A stretch of 64,000 nucleotides of DNA from Carnobacterium sp. 17-4. Its GTDB lineage: Bacteria; Bacillota; Bacilli; Lactobacillales; Carnobacteriaceae. The position numbers and the translations under genes are program-made. The first letter of the stretch is position 1, and each line of letters opens with the position of its first letter. Location: NCBI RefSeq assembly GCF_000195575.1, contig NC_015391.1, positions 736,501 to 800,500 of the forward strand, given 5' to 3'. Positions 16,356 to 26,119 of the stretch are shown piece by piece. The notes beneath the pieces are model-generated. The model did no database searches. It had not been told where the DNA came from and worked only from the letters and a program-made list of their open reading frames with translations.

Positions 16356-19016
16356 ATGAGTGAGAAAAAAAAATTAGTATTGATTGATGGAAATAGTGTT
16401 GCATATAGAGCTTTTTTTGCATTACATTCTCAATTAGAAAGAATGAAAAATAAAAATGGCTTACACACGAATGCACTATATGGGTTTCATAATATGATTG
16501 ATAGTGTGTTAACAAAAGAAAAGCCTACACATGTTTTGGTTGCTTTTGATGCTGGGAATACAACCTTTCGCCATAGTTTCTTTGATGAATATAAAGCTGG
16601 TCGGTCAAAGACACCAAGAGAATTTTCAGAACAAATGCCTTATCTTAGAGAGTTATTGGATGGATTTGGAATTAGACATTATGAATTAGAAAACTTCGAG
16701 GCAGATGATATTATTGGAACTTTGGCAACAAAAGTTGATCCAACAATATATGATGTAGTGGTTATATCTGGTGATCGAGATTTAACACAATTGGCAAAAG
16801 AGAATGTTCGAGTGGATATTACAGTAAAAGGTGTTAGTGAGTTAAAAGAGTACACCACTGAATCAATTTATGAAGAGATGGGTATTAGCCCGCTTCAAAT
16901 CATTGATATGAAAGGTTTAGCAGGGGACGCATCAGATAACATACCAGGTGTTACAAAGATTGGCGAAAAGACAGCCCTTAAGTTATTGAAAGAGTATGGA
17001 TCGGTAGAAGGAATTTATGAAAATATTGATTTATTAAAGAAAAGTAAAATGAAAGAAAACCTAATAAATGAAAAAGAAACAGCATTACTAAGCAAACGAC
17101 TTGCGACTATTGATACCGACTCTCCTATAAAAATTAGCGTTGAAGAGTTGAGTTTCAATGGACCGAACATGGAAAAACTTATTTCTTTTTATAAAGAAAT
17201 GGATTTTAATTCTCATTTAAGTAAGCTTGATACTGCGGAATATGATGCAGAACAAAATAGTCAAAAAGAAGCTATTTCATATACGATCGTTACGGAAATT
17301 ACAGAGAATATGTTTAACGATAATATGGCTCTTTATGTAGAAATGTTAGGCGATAACTACCATACTTCTCCTGTTTTCTGTATTGGATGGGGAGATGACC
17401 AACAGATTTATGTTGCGGAACCAGAAGTAGTTTTTGCATCAGATGATTTTAAAAACTGGGCAAAAGATAAAGAAGCTCAAAAGCAAGTATTTGATGCTAA
17501 AAGGACCTATGTTGCATTAAAGAGACAAAATGTGGATATCGCATCAATCGACTTTGATATCTTGTTGGCTTCTTACTTGCTAAATACAAAAGATAACAGT
17601 AAAGATCTATCTGAAGTAGCTACAGAACATGAGTATTATGAGGTTTCCTCAGATGAAAGTGTTTATGGAAAAGGAGCAAAAATCGCTATTCCAGAAGAGA
17701 AAACTATAATATACGATCATATTGCAAGAAAGATAAAAGCGATTCGTATATTAAGTAAACAATTAGGAGAAAACTTAGAAAAGAATGAGCAAACCAAGTT
17801 GTTTAATGAAATGGAATTGCCTTTATCTATGGTTTTAGCTGAAATGGAACTCACTGGGGTAAAAGTAAACGATAAACGATTAATGGAAATGAAAGAAGAA
17901 TTTGCCATTCGTCTAACAGATATTGAACAACGAGTATATGAATTAGCCGGTGAAAAATTCAATTTAAACTCACCAAAACAATTAGGTGTTATTTTATTCG
18001 AGAAGATGGGCTATCCTGTGATTAAAAAGACTAAAACGGGTTATTCTACTGCAGTGGATGTTTTAGAGCAATTAAGAGAACAAGCTCCGATTGTTGAGCA
18101 CATTCTAGACTATCGTCAAATCGCAAAAATACAATCTACTTATATAGAAGGTTTATTGAAAGTAATCGATAAAAAAACCGGGAAAATTCATACACGATAC
18201 ATGCAGACAATTGCTCAAACGGGACGTTTAAGTTCAGTTGATCCTAACTTACAAAATATTCCGATTCGATTAGAAGAAGGCCGAAAGATTAGACAAGCGT
18301 TTGTTCCTAGTCATGAAGGTTGGGAAATATTTGCATCCGATTACTCGCAAATTGAATTGCGTGTATTGGGTCATGTTTCAGACGATAAATTACTAAAAGA
18401 AGCCTTTATTGAGGGACAAGACATCCATTCAAGTACAGCTATGCAAGTATTTGGTATTGGATCTCCAGAAGAAGTTTCTTCTGAAATGCGCCGTAGAGCT
18501 AAAGCTGTTAACTTTGGGATTGTTTATGGCATAAGTGATTATGGTTTATCACAAAACTTAGGAATTAGCCGAAAAGAAGCGCAGCATTTTATTGATACGT
18601 ACTTTGAAAAATACCCTGGTGTAAAAACGTATATGGAAGATATAGTGAGAGAGGCAAAAGATAAAGGGTTTGTTGAAACGCTCTTCCAACGTCGTCGTTA
18701 TTTACCAGAAATCAATTCTCGAAATTTCAATTTGCGCTCATTTGCTGAAAGAACAGCTATCAATACACCTATCCAAGGTAGTGCAGCAGATATTATAAAA
18801 ATTGCTATGATTAAAATGGACCAAAAATTAAAAGAATCAACTATGAAAGCAACTATGCTGCTACAAGTACATGATGAACTAATTTTTGAAGCACCTAAAG
18901 AAGAAATTGAACAATTAAGAGCATTAGTTGTTGAAGTTATGGAAGGTGCAGTAGAATTATCTGTTCCATTAAAAGTTGATAGCAACAGTGGAAAAAGCTG
19001 GTATGAAGCGAAATAA
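16356..19016 (+). CDS. polA: DNA polymerase I
   Basis: 886 residues. Residues 1-~300 are the 5'-3' exonuclease (LVLIDGNSVAYRAFF, GDRDLTQLA, GLAGDASDNIPGV). Residues ~310-470 are the proofreading-fold domain, which appears inactive: the DxE metal motif of the E. coli enzyme aligns with L-Y-V-E here. The polymerase follows with motif A DYSQIELRVLGH, motif B RRRAKAVNFGIVYG and motif C QVHDELIFEA. ATG 16356 is 7 bp after AAAGGAG; ATG 16353 is also possible. It begins a polA-mutM-coaE run, as in Bacillus. Confidence 0.95.
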   Translation: MSEKKKLVLIDGNSVAYRAFFALHSQLERMKNKNGLHTNALYGFHNMIDSVLTKEKPTHVLVAFDAGNTTFRHSFFDEYKAGRSKTPREFSEQMPYLRELLDGFGIRHYELENFEADDIIGTLATKVDPTIYDVVVISGDRDLTQLAKENVRVDITVKGVSELKEYTTESIYEEMGISPLQIIDMKGLAGDASDNIPGVTKIGEKTALKLLKEYGSVEGIYENIDLLKKSKMKENLINEKETALLSKRLATIDTDSPIKISVEELSFNGPNMEKLISFYKEMDFNSHLSKLDTAEYDAEQNSQKEAISYTIVTEITENMFNDNMALYVEMLGDNYHTSPVFCIGWGDDQQIYVAEPEVVFASDDFKNWAKDKEAQKQVFDAKRTYVALKRQNVDIASIDFDILLASYLLNTKDNSKDLSEVATEHEYYEVSSDESVYGKGAKIAIPEEKTIIYDHIARKIKAIRILSKQLGENLEKNEQTKLFNEMELPLSMVLAEMELTGVKVNDKRLMEMKEEFAIRLTDIEQRVYELAGEKFNLNSPKQLGVILFEKMGYPVIKKTKTGYSTAVDVLEQLREQAPIVEHILDYRQIAKIQSTYIEGLLKVIDKKTGKIHTRYMQTIAQTGRLSSVDPNLQNIPIRLEEGRKIRQAFVPSHEGWEIFASDYSQIELRVLGHVSDDKLLKEAFIEGQDIHSSTAMQVFGIGSPEEVSSEMRRRAKAVNFGIVYGISDYGLSQNLGISRKEAQHFIDTYFEKYPGVKTYMEDIVREAKDKGFVETLFQRRRYLPEINSRNFNLRSFAERTAINTPIQGSAADIIKIAMIKMDQKLKESTMKATMLLQVHDELIFEAPKEEIEQLRALVVEVMEGAVELSVPLKVDSNSGKSWYEAK

Positions 19017-19022
19017 TAAAGA

Positions 19023-19065
19023 AAGTGTTTCTGCTATGGTTGTTGATAGCAGAAGCACTTATTTT
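19023..19065 (+). terminator. Hairpin between polA and mutM
   Basis: A 15-bp stem (19023-19037 with 19046-19060, one G-U) and an 8-nt loop, followed by a weak ATTTTAT tail. It may terminate partially and let some transcription into mutM. Confidence 0.55.
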
Positions 19066-19086
19066 ATCTAGAAAGGAAGAAATACG

Positions 19087-19923
19087 TTGCCGGAATTACC
19101 TGAAGTTGAAACAGTTAGAAAAGGTTTAGAAAAACTTGTGTCAGAAGCAACGATAGAATCCGTTGATATATACTGGGATCGTATCATTTCAGGTCCAATT
19201 GAAACAACTGAGTTTAAGCGCATTTTAATGGGTGAAAAAATTATGGAATTTGACAGACGAGGCAAATACATTATCATTCGTTTTAAACAATGGGCATTGG
19301 TCTCGCATTTACGTATGGAAGGGAAGTATGAAGTAGAAGAATCATCAGCACCTCTAAAAAAACATACACATGTAGTTTTTCATTTAGCGGATGGGAGAGA
19401 CTTACGTTATTTGGATGTGCGCAAATTTGGACGGATGACGCTTGTGCCGATAGGAGAAGAGTTCACTGCAACTGGGATAAAACTATTGGGCCCAGAGCCT
19501 ACGGTAGAAACCTTTGATGAAGCAATTTTTTATAAAACCTTGCAAACTAAAAAAAGAGCTATCAAGCCTCTTTTATTAGATCAAAAGATAGTAGCAGGTT
19601 TAGGAAATATCTATGTAGATGAAGCACTGTTTTTAGCCAAAATGCATCCCTTAAGAACGGCAAATAGTTTACAAAAAAATGAAGTTTCTCTACTACATGA
19701 AGCCATCATAAAAGTACTTGGGGACGCAGTTGAAGCGGGTGGGACGACTATTCGTACGTATCAAAATGCTTTAGGAGAAGCGGGTTCATTTCAAGTGAAA
19801 TTGTCTGTCTATGGTAAAAAAGGCCTACCATGTATTCGTTGCGGCACACCAATCGAAAAAATTAAAGTTGCGCAAAGAGGGACTCATTTTTGCCCTAATT
19901 GTCAGCGATTAATGATTGAGTAA
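19087..19923 (+). CDS. mutM: Formamidopyrimidine-DNA glycosylase
   Basis: 278 residues. MutM removes 8-oxoguanine and cuts the strand through its N-terminal proline. The start must be TTG 19087 because the catalytic Pro has to be residue 2 (M-P-E-L-P-E-V-E-T-V); GAAAGGA lies upstream. The C-terminus carries the zinc finger C-I-R-C ... C-P-N-C within YGKKGLPCIRC and HFCPNCQRL. It is 18 bp upstream of coaE and probably cotranscribed with it. Confidence 0.95.
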   Translation: MPELPEVETVRKGLEKLVSEATIESVDIYWDRIISGPIETTEFKRILMGEKIMEFDRRGKYIIIRFKQWALVSHLRMEGKYEVEESSAPLKKHTHVVFHLADGRDLRYLDVRKFGRMTLVPIGEEFTATGIKLLGPEPTVETFDEAIFYKTLQTKKRAIKPLLLDQKIVAGLGNIYVDEALFLAKMHPLRTANSLQKNEVSLLHEAIIKVLGDAVEAGGTTIRTYQNALGEAGSFQVKLSVYGKKGLPCIRCGTPIEKIKVAQRGTHFCPNCQRLMIE

Positions 19924-19941
19924 TAAAAAAGAGGCGATAGA

Positions 19942-20541
19942 ATGACTGTGATCTTAGGATTAACTGGAAGTATTGCTACGGGTAAATCAACTGTTAGCAA
20001 AATATTTAAAGAACAAGGATTTCCTGTGGTGGATGCAGACGTTGGAGCAAGAGAAGTCGTCAAACCTGGAACAGAAGGATTAAGTGAAATAAAAAAACAA
20101 TTTGGCGATAACGTTATTTTGACTGACGGTACGTTAAACCGAGCGGCATTAGGGAAGATTGTGTTTAAAGATGAAAAACAAAGAGAGAAGCTAAATATGA
20201 TCTTATCTAAACGCATTTATCAATGGGTGATGGACCAAAAAAAAGAGTATTTGAAACGAGACCCTGCGATTCTTGTGTTGGATATCCCCCTTTTATTTGA
20301 GGCGGGTTATGAAAAAGAAGTGGATCAAGTGATGGTAGTAGCTACGACCAAAGAAATTCAAATCGATCGATTGATGAAGAGAGATAAGATAGGAAAAGAA
20401 GATGCAATTCAAAAAATCAACTCTCAACTTCCAATTTCAGAAAAAATTGTTCTTGGAGATAGCGTTATTGACAATAGCGGATCAACTGAAAATACGAAAC
20501 AGCAAGTTATAGACTGGATAGACAAAATAACAGCCAAATAA
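19942..20541 (+). CDS. coaE: Dephospho-CoA kinase
   Basis: 199 residues. CoaE phosphorylates dephospho-CoA in the last step of coenzyme A synthesis. P-loop G-S-I-A-T-G-K-S-T at the N-terminus, then VVDADVGAREVV and LDIPLLFEAGYE, the CoA-binding signature. GAGGCGA precedes the ATG. Last gene of the polA-mutM-coaE run, closed by a terminator. Confidence 0.95.
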   Translation: MTVILGLTGSIATGKSTVSKIFKEQGFPVVDADVGAREVVKPGTEGLSEIKKQFGDNVILTDGTLNRAALGKIVFKDEKQREKLNMILSKRIYQWVMDQKKEYLKRDPAILVLDIPLLFEAGYEKEVDQVMVVATTKEIQIDRLMKRDKIGKEDAIQKINSQLPISEKIVLGDSVIDNSGSTENTKQQVIDWIDKITAK

Positions 20542-20548
20542 GAGACGT

Positions 20549-20580
20549 AAGAACAAGTATTTTAGCTTGTTCTTTTTTTT
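20549..20580 (+). terminator. Terminator after coaE
   Basis: A 9-bp stem (AAGAACAAG arm) with an 8-nt loop and T8. Confidence 0.8.
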
Positions 20581-20629
20581 TAGATCAAATTTGCGCCTTA
20601 TTTAATCGGTTTTATCTCTAGTTTATGTG

Positions 20630-20638
20630 TGGTATAAT
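20630..20638 (+). promoter_or_regulatory. Extended -10 promoter for nrdR-dnaB-dnaI
   Basis: TGGTATAAT, a consensus extended -10, 66 bp before nrdR. Confidence 0.55.
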
Positions 20639-20663
20639 AGTGTAAATAAGTGCGTACAAATAG

Positions 20664-20684
20664 AGTGTTAGTAAGAATAACACT
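20664..20684 (+). promoter_or_regulatory. Inverted repeat in the nrdR leader
   Basis: Perfect 7-bp arms AGTGTTA/TAACACT around 7 bp, just downstream of the predicted start of transcription. It could be an operator or a leader hairpin; it does not match the usual NrdR box. Confidence 0.4.
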
Positions 20685-20703
20685 TAAGATAGGAATGATA
20701 AAC

Positions 20704-21171
20704 ATGCAATGTCCACGCTGTCAAAATAATGGTTCTAAAGTTGTCGATAGTCGTCCAGCAGATGATGGGCGTGCTATTCGCAGAAGGAGAGAATGTGAAG
20801 CATGCAAATTCCGCTTTACTACGTTTGAACGAGTAGAAAAAACACCGCTTTTAGTTATTAAAAAAAATGGCACCAGAGAAGAATTTAATCGCGAAAAAAT
20901 TCTAAGAGGATTGATTCGTTCGTGTGAAAAACGACCTGTAGCAATGGAACAAGTTGAAAAAATAGTTGATGAAGTAGAAAATCAAATCAGAGGACTAGGC
21001 GAAAATGAAATTGCTTCTGCTATTATCGGAGAATACATTATGGAAAAATTAGCTGACATAGATGAGGTAGCTTATATACGTTTTGCTAGTGTTTATCGCC
21101 AATTTAAAGATATGAGTGTCTTTTTAAAAGAATTACAAGAATTTGAAAGAAAAAAAGCTGGAAAAAATTAA
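20704..21171 (+). CDS. nrdR: Transcriptional repressor NrdR
   Basis: 155 residues. NrdR represses ribonucleotide reductase genes in response to (d)ATP. N-terminal zinc ribbon C3-P-R-C6 ... C31-E-A-C34, then the ATP-cone from about residue 49 ([18 protein letters not shown]). ATG 20704 is chosen because the zinc ribbon must start MxCPxC and AGGAA lies 8 bp upstream; an in-frame GTG at 20650 is rejected. It leads straight into dnaB, a conserved order in Bacillota. Confidence 0.95.
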   Translation: MQCPRCQNNGSKVVDSRPADDGRAIRRRRECEACKFRFTTFERVEKTPLLVIKKNGTREEFNREKILRGLIRSCEKRPVAMEQVEKIVDEVENQIRGLGENEIASAIIGEYIMEKLADIDEVAYIRFASVYRQFKDMSVFLKELQEFERKKAGKN

Positions 21172-21196
21172 TTGAAATAGAAAGGTGGGAGTTGTT

Positions 21197-22645
21197 TTGG
21201 GGTATCCATGGAAAAACTTAAGTCCCAAGGATGGTTTTTTAGTAAAACAACAGGCATTGCTTTCGGATATCGATCAAAAAATTCTCACTTTTTTGTATCA
21301 ACCTTTAGTAGGAAATGCTGCATACAGTCTTTATATGACTTTGTGGACAGAGATAGAAGAAGAGAATTACTGGAGTGAAGGAATCTTACATTCTGAATTG
21401 CTAGCTTTGTTAAATATTGGTATCCCTGAGTTGTATCAAGCTAGAATTAAATTGGAAGCAATAGGATTGATTAAAACATATCTTCAAACAAGTCCGACAA
21501 AGCTAATTGTCTACGAATTACAAGCTCCTCAAACGAGTAAGGTCTTTTTTAAGGACGATTTATTAAGTTTGTTGTTATTAGAAAAAGTTGGAGAACGAAA
21601 ATTCAAAAAATTAAGAAATCGATTTGTTGTAGAAACTATAGATAAAAATAAGTTTCAAGAGATCACAAAGTCTTTCTTGGATGTTTTTCAGTTTGATGCT
21701 GAGTTACTAAAAAGAGAGAAAGAATTACTTAAACAGCCGGTTTCTTATATTGGTAATACAAGTTCTACAAGACCAAGAGTTGATCCTAAAACATTTGATT
21801 TGAAATTCTTTTATACAGGATTAAATCACCAATATGTCAACCGTTCTTCGATCACAAAAGAAATTGAAGAGACAATACTTGTATTGCATACGCTGTATGG
21901 CTTAGATGAGTTAGCTATGCAACAATTCGTATTAAATGCTTCGGATATCGAAACGGGTAAAATTGACGAAAAAAGATTAAAAAAATTGGCGTATGATGAT
22001 TACCACAATAAAAACCAACAAAATATCTCTTTAAAAGACGTTGTAGAAAAAGATATAGAAGTAGATTCCAACCAACAAAAAATGCGTGAAACGGAGCTAA
22101 CTAATAGAGGGTTAACCAAAGAAGATATTGCCGTTATTGAAGTGAGTGAGCAAATAAGTCCGGTTGATTTTATGAATTCTATTAAAGATCAAAAGGGTGG
22201 GTTTGTCACAAAACCAGAAGAGTGGACATTAGAAGAAATTGTCAAAAAAGCTAATTTGCCAACGGCCGTTATCAATATTTTGATTCACTATATTCTAGTT
22301 GTAAGGAATAACCCAACACTGGATCAAAAATTGGCCTATAAGATCGCGAATGACTGGGCGCAAGAGAAAGTTGTTGCACCTGAAGAAGCGATTCAAAAAG
22401 TGAAAAAAATGTACTCTGAAAATGCTGAAAAACGACAACAACAAGAAAATCGTAGTAAATCGTATACGCAAAACAGAGGCAAATCAAATTATGGTAATCA
22501 AACAACTATAAGAAAAGAAACGCTTCCCGATTGGGCTAAAGAAGGAAATAATCAATTGGAAGAAAAGCCGATGAGTGAAGAAGAGCAAAATGCATTTATG
22601 GAAAGATTGAAAAGAATTCAAAATTTCGGCAAAGAAGGTGAATAA
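21197..22645 (+). CDS. dnaB: Replication initiation and membrane attachment protein DnaB (Bacillus type)
   Basis: 482 residues. In Bacillus, DnaB works with DnaD and DnaI to load the replicative helicase at oriC. It is not the E. coli DnaB helicase. The N-terminal winged-helix region starts GYPWKNLSPKDGF, and the C-terminal DnaB/DnaD repeat contains EEWTLEEIVKKANLP, IHYILVVRNN and IANDWAQEKV. The tail is polar. I chose TTG 21197 because AGGTGGGAG sits 6-8 bp before it; GTG 21185 lies inside that site. It overlaps dnaI by one base. Confidence 0.9.
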   Translation: MGYPWKNLSPKDGFLVKQQALLSDIDQKILTFLYQPLVGNAAYSLYMTLWTEIEEENYWSEGILHSELLALLNIGIPELYQARIKLEAIGLIKTYLQTSPTKLIVYELQAPQTSKVFFKDDLLSLLLLEKVGERKFKKLRNRFVVETIDKNKFQEITKSFLDVFQFDAELLKREKELLKQPVSYIGNTSSTRPRVDPKTFDLKFFYTGLNHQYVNRSSITKEIEETILVLHTLYGLDELAMQQFVLNASDIETGKIDEKRLKKLAYDDYHNKNQQNISLKDVVEKDIEVDSNQQKMRETELTNRGLTKEDIAVIEVSEQISPVDFMNSIKDQKGGFVTKPEEWTLEEIVKKANLPTAVINILIHYILVVRNNPTLDQKLAYKIANDWAQEKVVAPEEAIQKVKKMYSENAEKRQQQENRSKSYTQNRGKSNYGNQTTIRKETLPDWAKEGNNQLEEKPMSEEEQNAFMERLKRIQNFGKEGE

Positions 22646-23577
22646 TGATGGAAGATATCGGTGAAAGTCTAACAAGAATGATTAAAGAGCGTAATTTGAA
22701 TCATAAATATGAGGAATTAATCCAAGAAGTATTAGATGATCCAGATGTCATGCAATTTATTGAAGACAATCGCCAAAAATTGAACGATGAGGCTATTGTA
22801 AAAAGTTATGCTAAGTTGTATGAATATGTACAAGAAAAAAAGAAATTTCATTTAAACAAAGGTATGATGGCTCCAGGTTACCATCCTAAATTGATTTTAA
22901 ACTACCATTACATTGATGTAACTTATGTGCCTTCTGCTGAGTTGATCGCTAGGCAAAAAGAATTAGAAATTAAAAATCGTATTTATTCCATGGATATGCC
23001 TAAAGATGTTCGGAATGCAAAACTAGCTGATTTTGAATTGACTGATGAACGAAGATTTGCGATTTCAGAGGTTTATGACTTTATTGATGCGTATATGACG
23101 AATCCTAAAGGCTACCATAAAGGCTTGTATTTACAAGGATCATTTGGTGTAGGGAAAACGTATCTCTTAGGTGCGTTAGCACATGAATTAGCTAAAAACG
23201 GTTTCCCTTCTACGCTCATGCACTTTCCGTCATTTGCAGTGGAAATGAAGCAGTCTATTGGCAAGAATAATACCGGTGAAAAGTTAGAGTTTGTAAAAAA
23301 AGCACCAATACTCATGTTAGACGATATTGGTGCGGATTCTATGTCTAGTTGGATAAGAGATGATGTACTAGGAGTTATTTTACAGTACCGCATGCAAGAA
23401 CAACGGCCTACTTTTTTCTCTTCTAATTTTGATATGAAACAACTTGAAGAGGAACACTTAAGAGTAACGCAAAGAGGCGAAGATGAGCCATTAAAAGCAA
23501 AAAGAATTATGGAAAGAGTTCGTTATCTAGCTAAAGAAGTGAAAATGACGGGTTCTAATCGACGTCATCTCCAATAA
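22645..23577 (+). CDS. dnaI: Primosomal helicase loader DnaI
   Basis: 310 residues. AAA+ ATPase that loads the replicative helicase. Walker A G165-S-F-G-V-G-K171-T, Walker B ILMLD226-D227, sensor and arginine region at the C-terminus (KRIMERVRYLA). The N-terminal helicase-binding domain of Bacillus DnaI carries a zinc site of three Cys and one His; this protein has no cysteine at all, so that zinc site is lost. The start overlaps the dnaB stop (TAATG). Confidence 0.93.
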   Translation: MMEDIGESLTRMIKERNLNHKYEELIQEVLDDPDVMQFIEDNRQKLNDEAIVKSYAKLYEYVQEKKKFHLNKGMMAPGYHPKLILNYHYIDVTYVPSAELIARQKELEIKNRIYSMDMPKDVRNAKLADFELTDERRFAISEVYDFIDAYMTNPKGYHKGLYLQGSFGVGKTYLLGALAHELAKNGFPSTLMHFPSFAVEMKQSIGKNNTGEKLEFVKKAPILMLDDIGADSMSSWIRDDVLGVILQYRMQEQRPTFFSSNFDMKQLEEEHLRVTQRGEDEPLKAKRIMERVRYLAKEVKMTGSNRRHLQ

Positions 23578-23603
23578 ATAAATTAGAAATACACATCCTA
23601 TCC

Positions 23604-23632
23604 TTGAAATTAGAATCAAAAAGTGCTTTAAT
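23604..23632 (+). promoter_or_regulatory. Promoter for the thrS T-box leader
   Basis: TTGAAA (23604-23609) and TTTAAT (23627-23632) with 17-bp spacing, each 5/6 to consensus. Confidence 0.55.
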
Positions 23633-23639
23633 GATAGAT

Positions 23640-23906
23640 ATAAAAGAAATCATTGAGAAAGACACCAAAACTTGGTTACGATTTTTTTAGAGAAGAAAAC
23701 AATGCTGAAAGTTTTCTAATTTCGTTCTTGTTTTGACCCCTTTCGAGTGCCACTGTGAACCTTTTCGTATTAGCAGTTGGTCGTTTAGCTAGCGTTAACA
23801 GCTTAGAGTGAGTTTAGAGTGTTTGCTAAATTCTGAATCTGGGTGGAACCACGTAATGAACGTCCCTTTTATGGTATTTTATATACTATAAAAGGGGCTT
23901 TTTTGT
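23640..23906 (+). ncRNA. T-box riboswitch controlling thrS
   Basis: The leader contains the T-box core GGGTGGAACCACG (23841-23853) just before a terminator and the threonyl-tRNA synthetase gene. Stem I can be drawn with CAAAAC and ACGA on the 5' side pairing GTTTTG and TCGT on the 3' side. UGGA in the core would pair with the UCCA end of uncharged tRNA. A Thr codon ACC at 23736-23738 is a candidate specifier; an ACT near 23752 cannot be excluded. Uncharged tRNA-Thr should favour readthrough. Confidence 0.88.
23862..23905 (+). terminator. T-box-controlled terminator of thrS
   Basis: A long stem, CCCTTTTAT with ATAAAAGGG plus inner GTAT/ATAC, ends in T6. It competes with the antiterminator formed by the T-box core. 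Confidence 0.85.
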
Positions 23907-23959
23907 TTTCTAGCTGAACAAAGATGGTATTTTAAAATTAGAATATGGAGGAATAAACT

Positions 23960-25897
23960 ATGTCAGAAATTAACATTACGTTTCCAGATGGAGCAGTAAA
24001 ATCGTTTCCAATGGGTTCATCTACAAAAGATATTGCTGAAAGTATCAGCAAAGGTTTAGCCAAAAAAGCATTAGCTGGTAAATTTAACGGAGAATTAGTG
24101 GATTTAGTACGTCCGCTAGAAGTAAATGGTGAGATTGAAATCATTACACCAGATCATGAAGATGCATTACAAATTTTGCGTCATTCAACTGCTCACTTGA
24201 TGGCAAATGCATTACGTCGTTTGTATCCAGATATAAAATTTGGAGTGGGTCCTGCCATTTCAACTGGATTTTATTATGACACAGATTCTGAAGCACCAAT
24301 AACAGATGAAGATATTCCAAAAATTGAAGCTGAAATGATGGCAATTGTAAAAGAAAATAATCCTATTGTTCGTAAAGAAGTTACACGTGAAGAAGCGTTA
24401 GAAATCTTCAAAGATGATCCTTACAAAGTAGAATTGATTACAGCATTACCTGAATCAGAAAAAATTACAGTATATGACCAAGGCGATTTTGTAGATTTAT
24501 GTCGTGGTGTCCATGTGCCATCTACAGGTCGTATTCAAGTGTTTAAACTGTTATCTCTTGCAGGTGCCTACTGGAGAGGGAACTCGGATAATAAAATGAT
24601 GCAACGGGTTTACGGAACAGCATTCTTTGATAAAAAAGACTTGAAAGAGTTTATAAAAATGCGTGAAGAAGCTAAGTTACGTGATCACCGTAAATTAGGA
24701 AAAGAATTAGATTTATTCATGATTTCTCCTGAAGTTGGATCTGGATTGCCGTTCTGGTTGCCAAAAGGTGCTACGATTCGTCGTACAATTGAACGTTACA
24801 TCGTTGACCGTGAAATCAGTTTAGGTTACCAACATGTCTACACACCTATTATGGCTGATGTAAACTTATACAAAACATCTGGTCATTGGGACCATTATCA
24901 TGAAGATATGTTCCCACCTATGGATATGGGTGATGGCGAAATGCTTGTCTTGCGCCCAATGAACTGCCCACACCATATGATGGTATACAAAAATGATGTG
25001 CACAGCTACCGTGAGTTGCCTATTCGGATTGCTGAATTAGGACAAATGCATCGCTATGAAAAGAGTGGAGCTTTATCAGGATTACAACGAGTACGTGAAA
25101 TGACTTTGAATGATGGACATACATTCGTACGTCCAGATCAAATTGAAGAAGAATTCAAGCGTACACTGGAGTTGATGTTAGCTGTTTACGGTGATTTTAA
25201 CATTACTGATTACCGTTTCCGATTAAGCTATCGTGATCCTAATAACACAGAAAAATACTATGATGATGATGGTATGTGGGAAAAAGCTCAAACAATGCTT
25301 AAAGCAGCTATGGATGACATGGAATTAGACTATTTTGAAGCAGAAGGCGAAGCAGCTTTCTATGGTCCTAAACTAGATGTATTAGTAAAAACAGCTATCG
25401 GAATTGAAGAGACACTTTCAACAATCCAACTAGACTTTTTACTTCCAGAACGTTTTGACCTGACATATGTAGGTGAAGATGGCGAAAATAATCACCGTCC
25501 TGTGGTTATTCACCGTGGTATTGTTTCTACAATGGAGCGTTTTGTAGCTTACTTGATTGAAGAGTACAAAGGAGCGTTTCCTACTTGGTTAGCACCAGTT
25601 CAAGCGACAATTATTCCAGTTAACTTAGATATGCATACAGATTATGCTTATGAGATTAAAAAACAACTAGAAAGTATTGGAATGCGCGTAGATGTTGACG
25701 AACGCAATGAAAAAATGGGGTATAAAATACGTGCTTCTCAAACACAAAAAATACCTTATCAATTAGTTGTTGGAGATAGCGAAGTTCAAGATAATACGGT
25801 TGCGGTACGTAAGTATGGCGAAAAAGCGACTGAAACAATTGGGTTAAATGATTATATAGAAAAAGTTTCATCAGAAATAAAAAACTTTAGCAACTAA
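23960..25897 (+). CDS. thrS: Threonyl-tRNA synthetase
   Basis: 645 residues, full class II ThrRS. N-terminal TGS domain (residues ~1-62), editing domain with H75-S-T-A-H79 and later CRGVH, catalytic core with motif 1 through [11 protein letters not shown] (zinc Cys and His) and motif 3 region, then the anticodon-binding domain ([10 protein letters not shown] to the end). GGAGG precedes the start. Expression is set by the T-box upstream. The next gene, infC, has its own consensus promoter. Confidence 0.97.
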   Translation: MSEINITFPDGAVKSFPMGSSTKDIAESISKGLAKKALAGKFNGELVDLVRPLEVNGEIEIITPDHEDALQILRHSTAHLMANALRRLYPDIKFGVGPAISTGFYYDTDSEAPITDEDIPKIEAEMMAIVKENNPIVRKEVTREEALEIFKDDPYKVELITALPESEKITVYDQGDFVDLCRGVHVPSTGRIQVFKLLSLAGAYWRGNSDNKMMQRVYGTAFFDKKDLKEFIKMREEAKLRDHRKLGKELDLFMISPEVGSGLPFWLPKGATIRRTIERYIVDREISLGYQHVYTPIMADVNLYKTSGHWDHYHEDMFPPMDMGDGEMLVLRPMNCPHHMMVYKNDVHSYRELPIRIAELGQMHRYEKSGALSGLQRVREMTLNDGHTFVRPDQIEEEFKRTLELMLAVYGDFNITDYRFRLSYRDPNNTEKYYDDDGMWEKAQTMLKAAMDDMELDYFEAEGEAAFYGPKLDVLVKTAIGIEETLSTIQLDFLLPERFDLTYVGEDGENNHRPVVIHRGIVSTMERFVAYLIEEYKGAFPTWLAPVQATIIPVNLDMHTDYAYEIKKQLESIGMRVDVDERNEKMGYKIRASQTQKIPYQLVVGDSEVQDNTVAVRKYGEKATETIGLNDYIEKVSSEIKNFSN

Positions 25898-25901
25898 TAG
25901 A

Positions 25902-25930
25902 TTGACATTATAGATTCAATAAAGTATAAT
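25902..25930 (+). promoter_or_regulatory. Consensus promoter for infC-rpmI-rplT
   Basis: Perfect TTGACA (25902-25907), 17-bp spacer and perfect TATAAT (25925-25930), directly after the thrS stop. One of the strongest promoters by sequence in the window. Confidence 0.85.
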
Positions 25931-25936
25931 AAATAA

Positions 25937-26082
25937 GTTGAGAAAATCAAGCAGAAGCACCCGCTTCTCGCCTAAGTTGACGAAAGTGTCTCTGGGCTAG
26001 ATATAAACGATGATAACTTGCATTCGGTGTGAGTTAGAAATTATTTATAGGCGGGTTCATAATGAACTCGTCTATTTTTCTG
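25937..26082 (+). ncRNA. Ribosomal protein L20-type autoregulatory leader
   Basis: The leader before infC folds like the low-GC Gram-positive L20 leader: hairpin AGAAGC/GCTTCT (25953-25968), then CGCCTA (25969-25974), which can pair with TAGGCG (26048-26053) in the 5' arm of the downstream terminator. ACCCGC (25959-25964) is also complementary to GCGGGT (26051-26056). These are mutually exclusive states. In Bacillus, L20 binding favours termination; the same is inferred here. Confidence 0.8.
26048..26080 (+). terminator. Leader terminator of infC-rpmI-rplT
   Basis: An 11-bp stem with two G-U pairs (26048-26058 with 26064-26074), pentaloop, T5. Confidence 0.8.
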
Positions 26083-26119
26083 CTGTTCTTTCTCTCAAAT
26101 CTAATGGAGGTGTATGACC

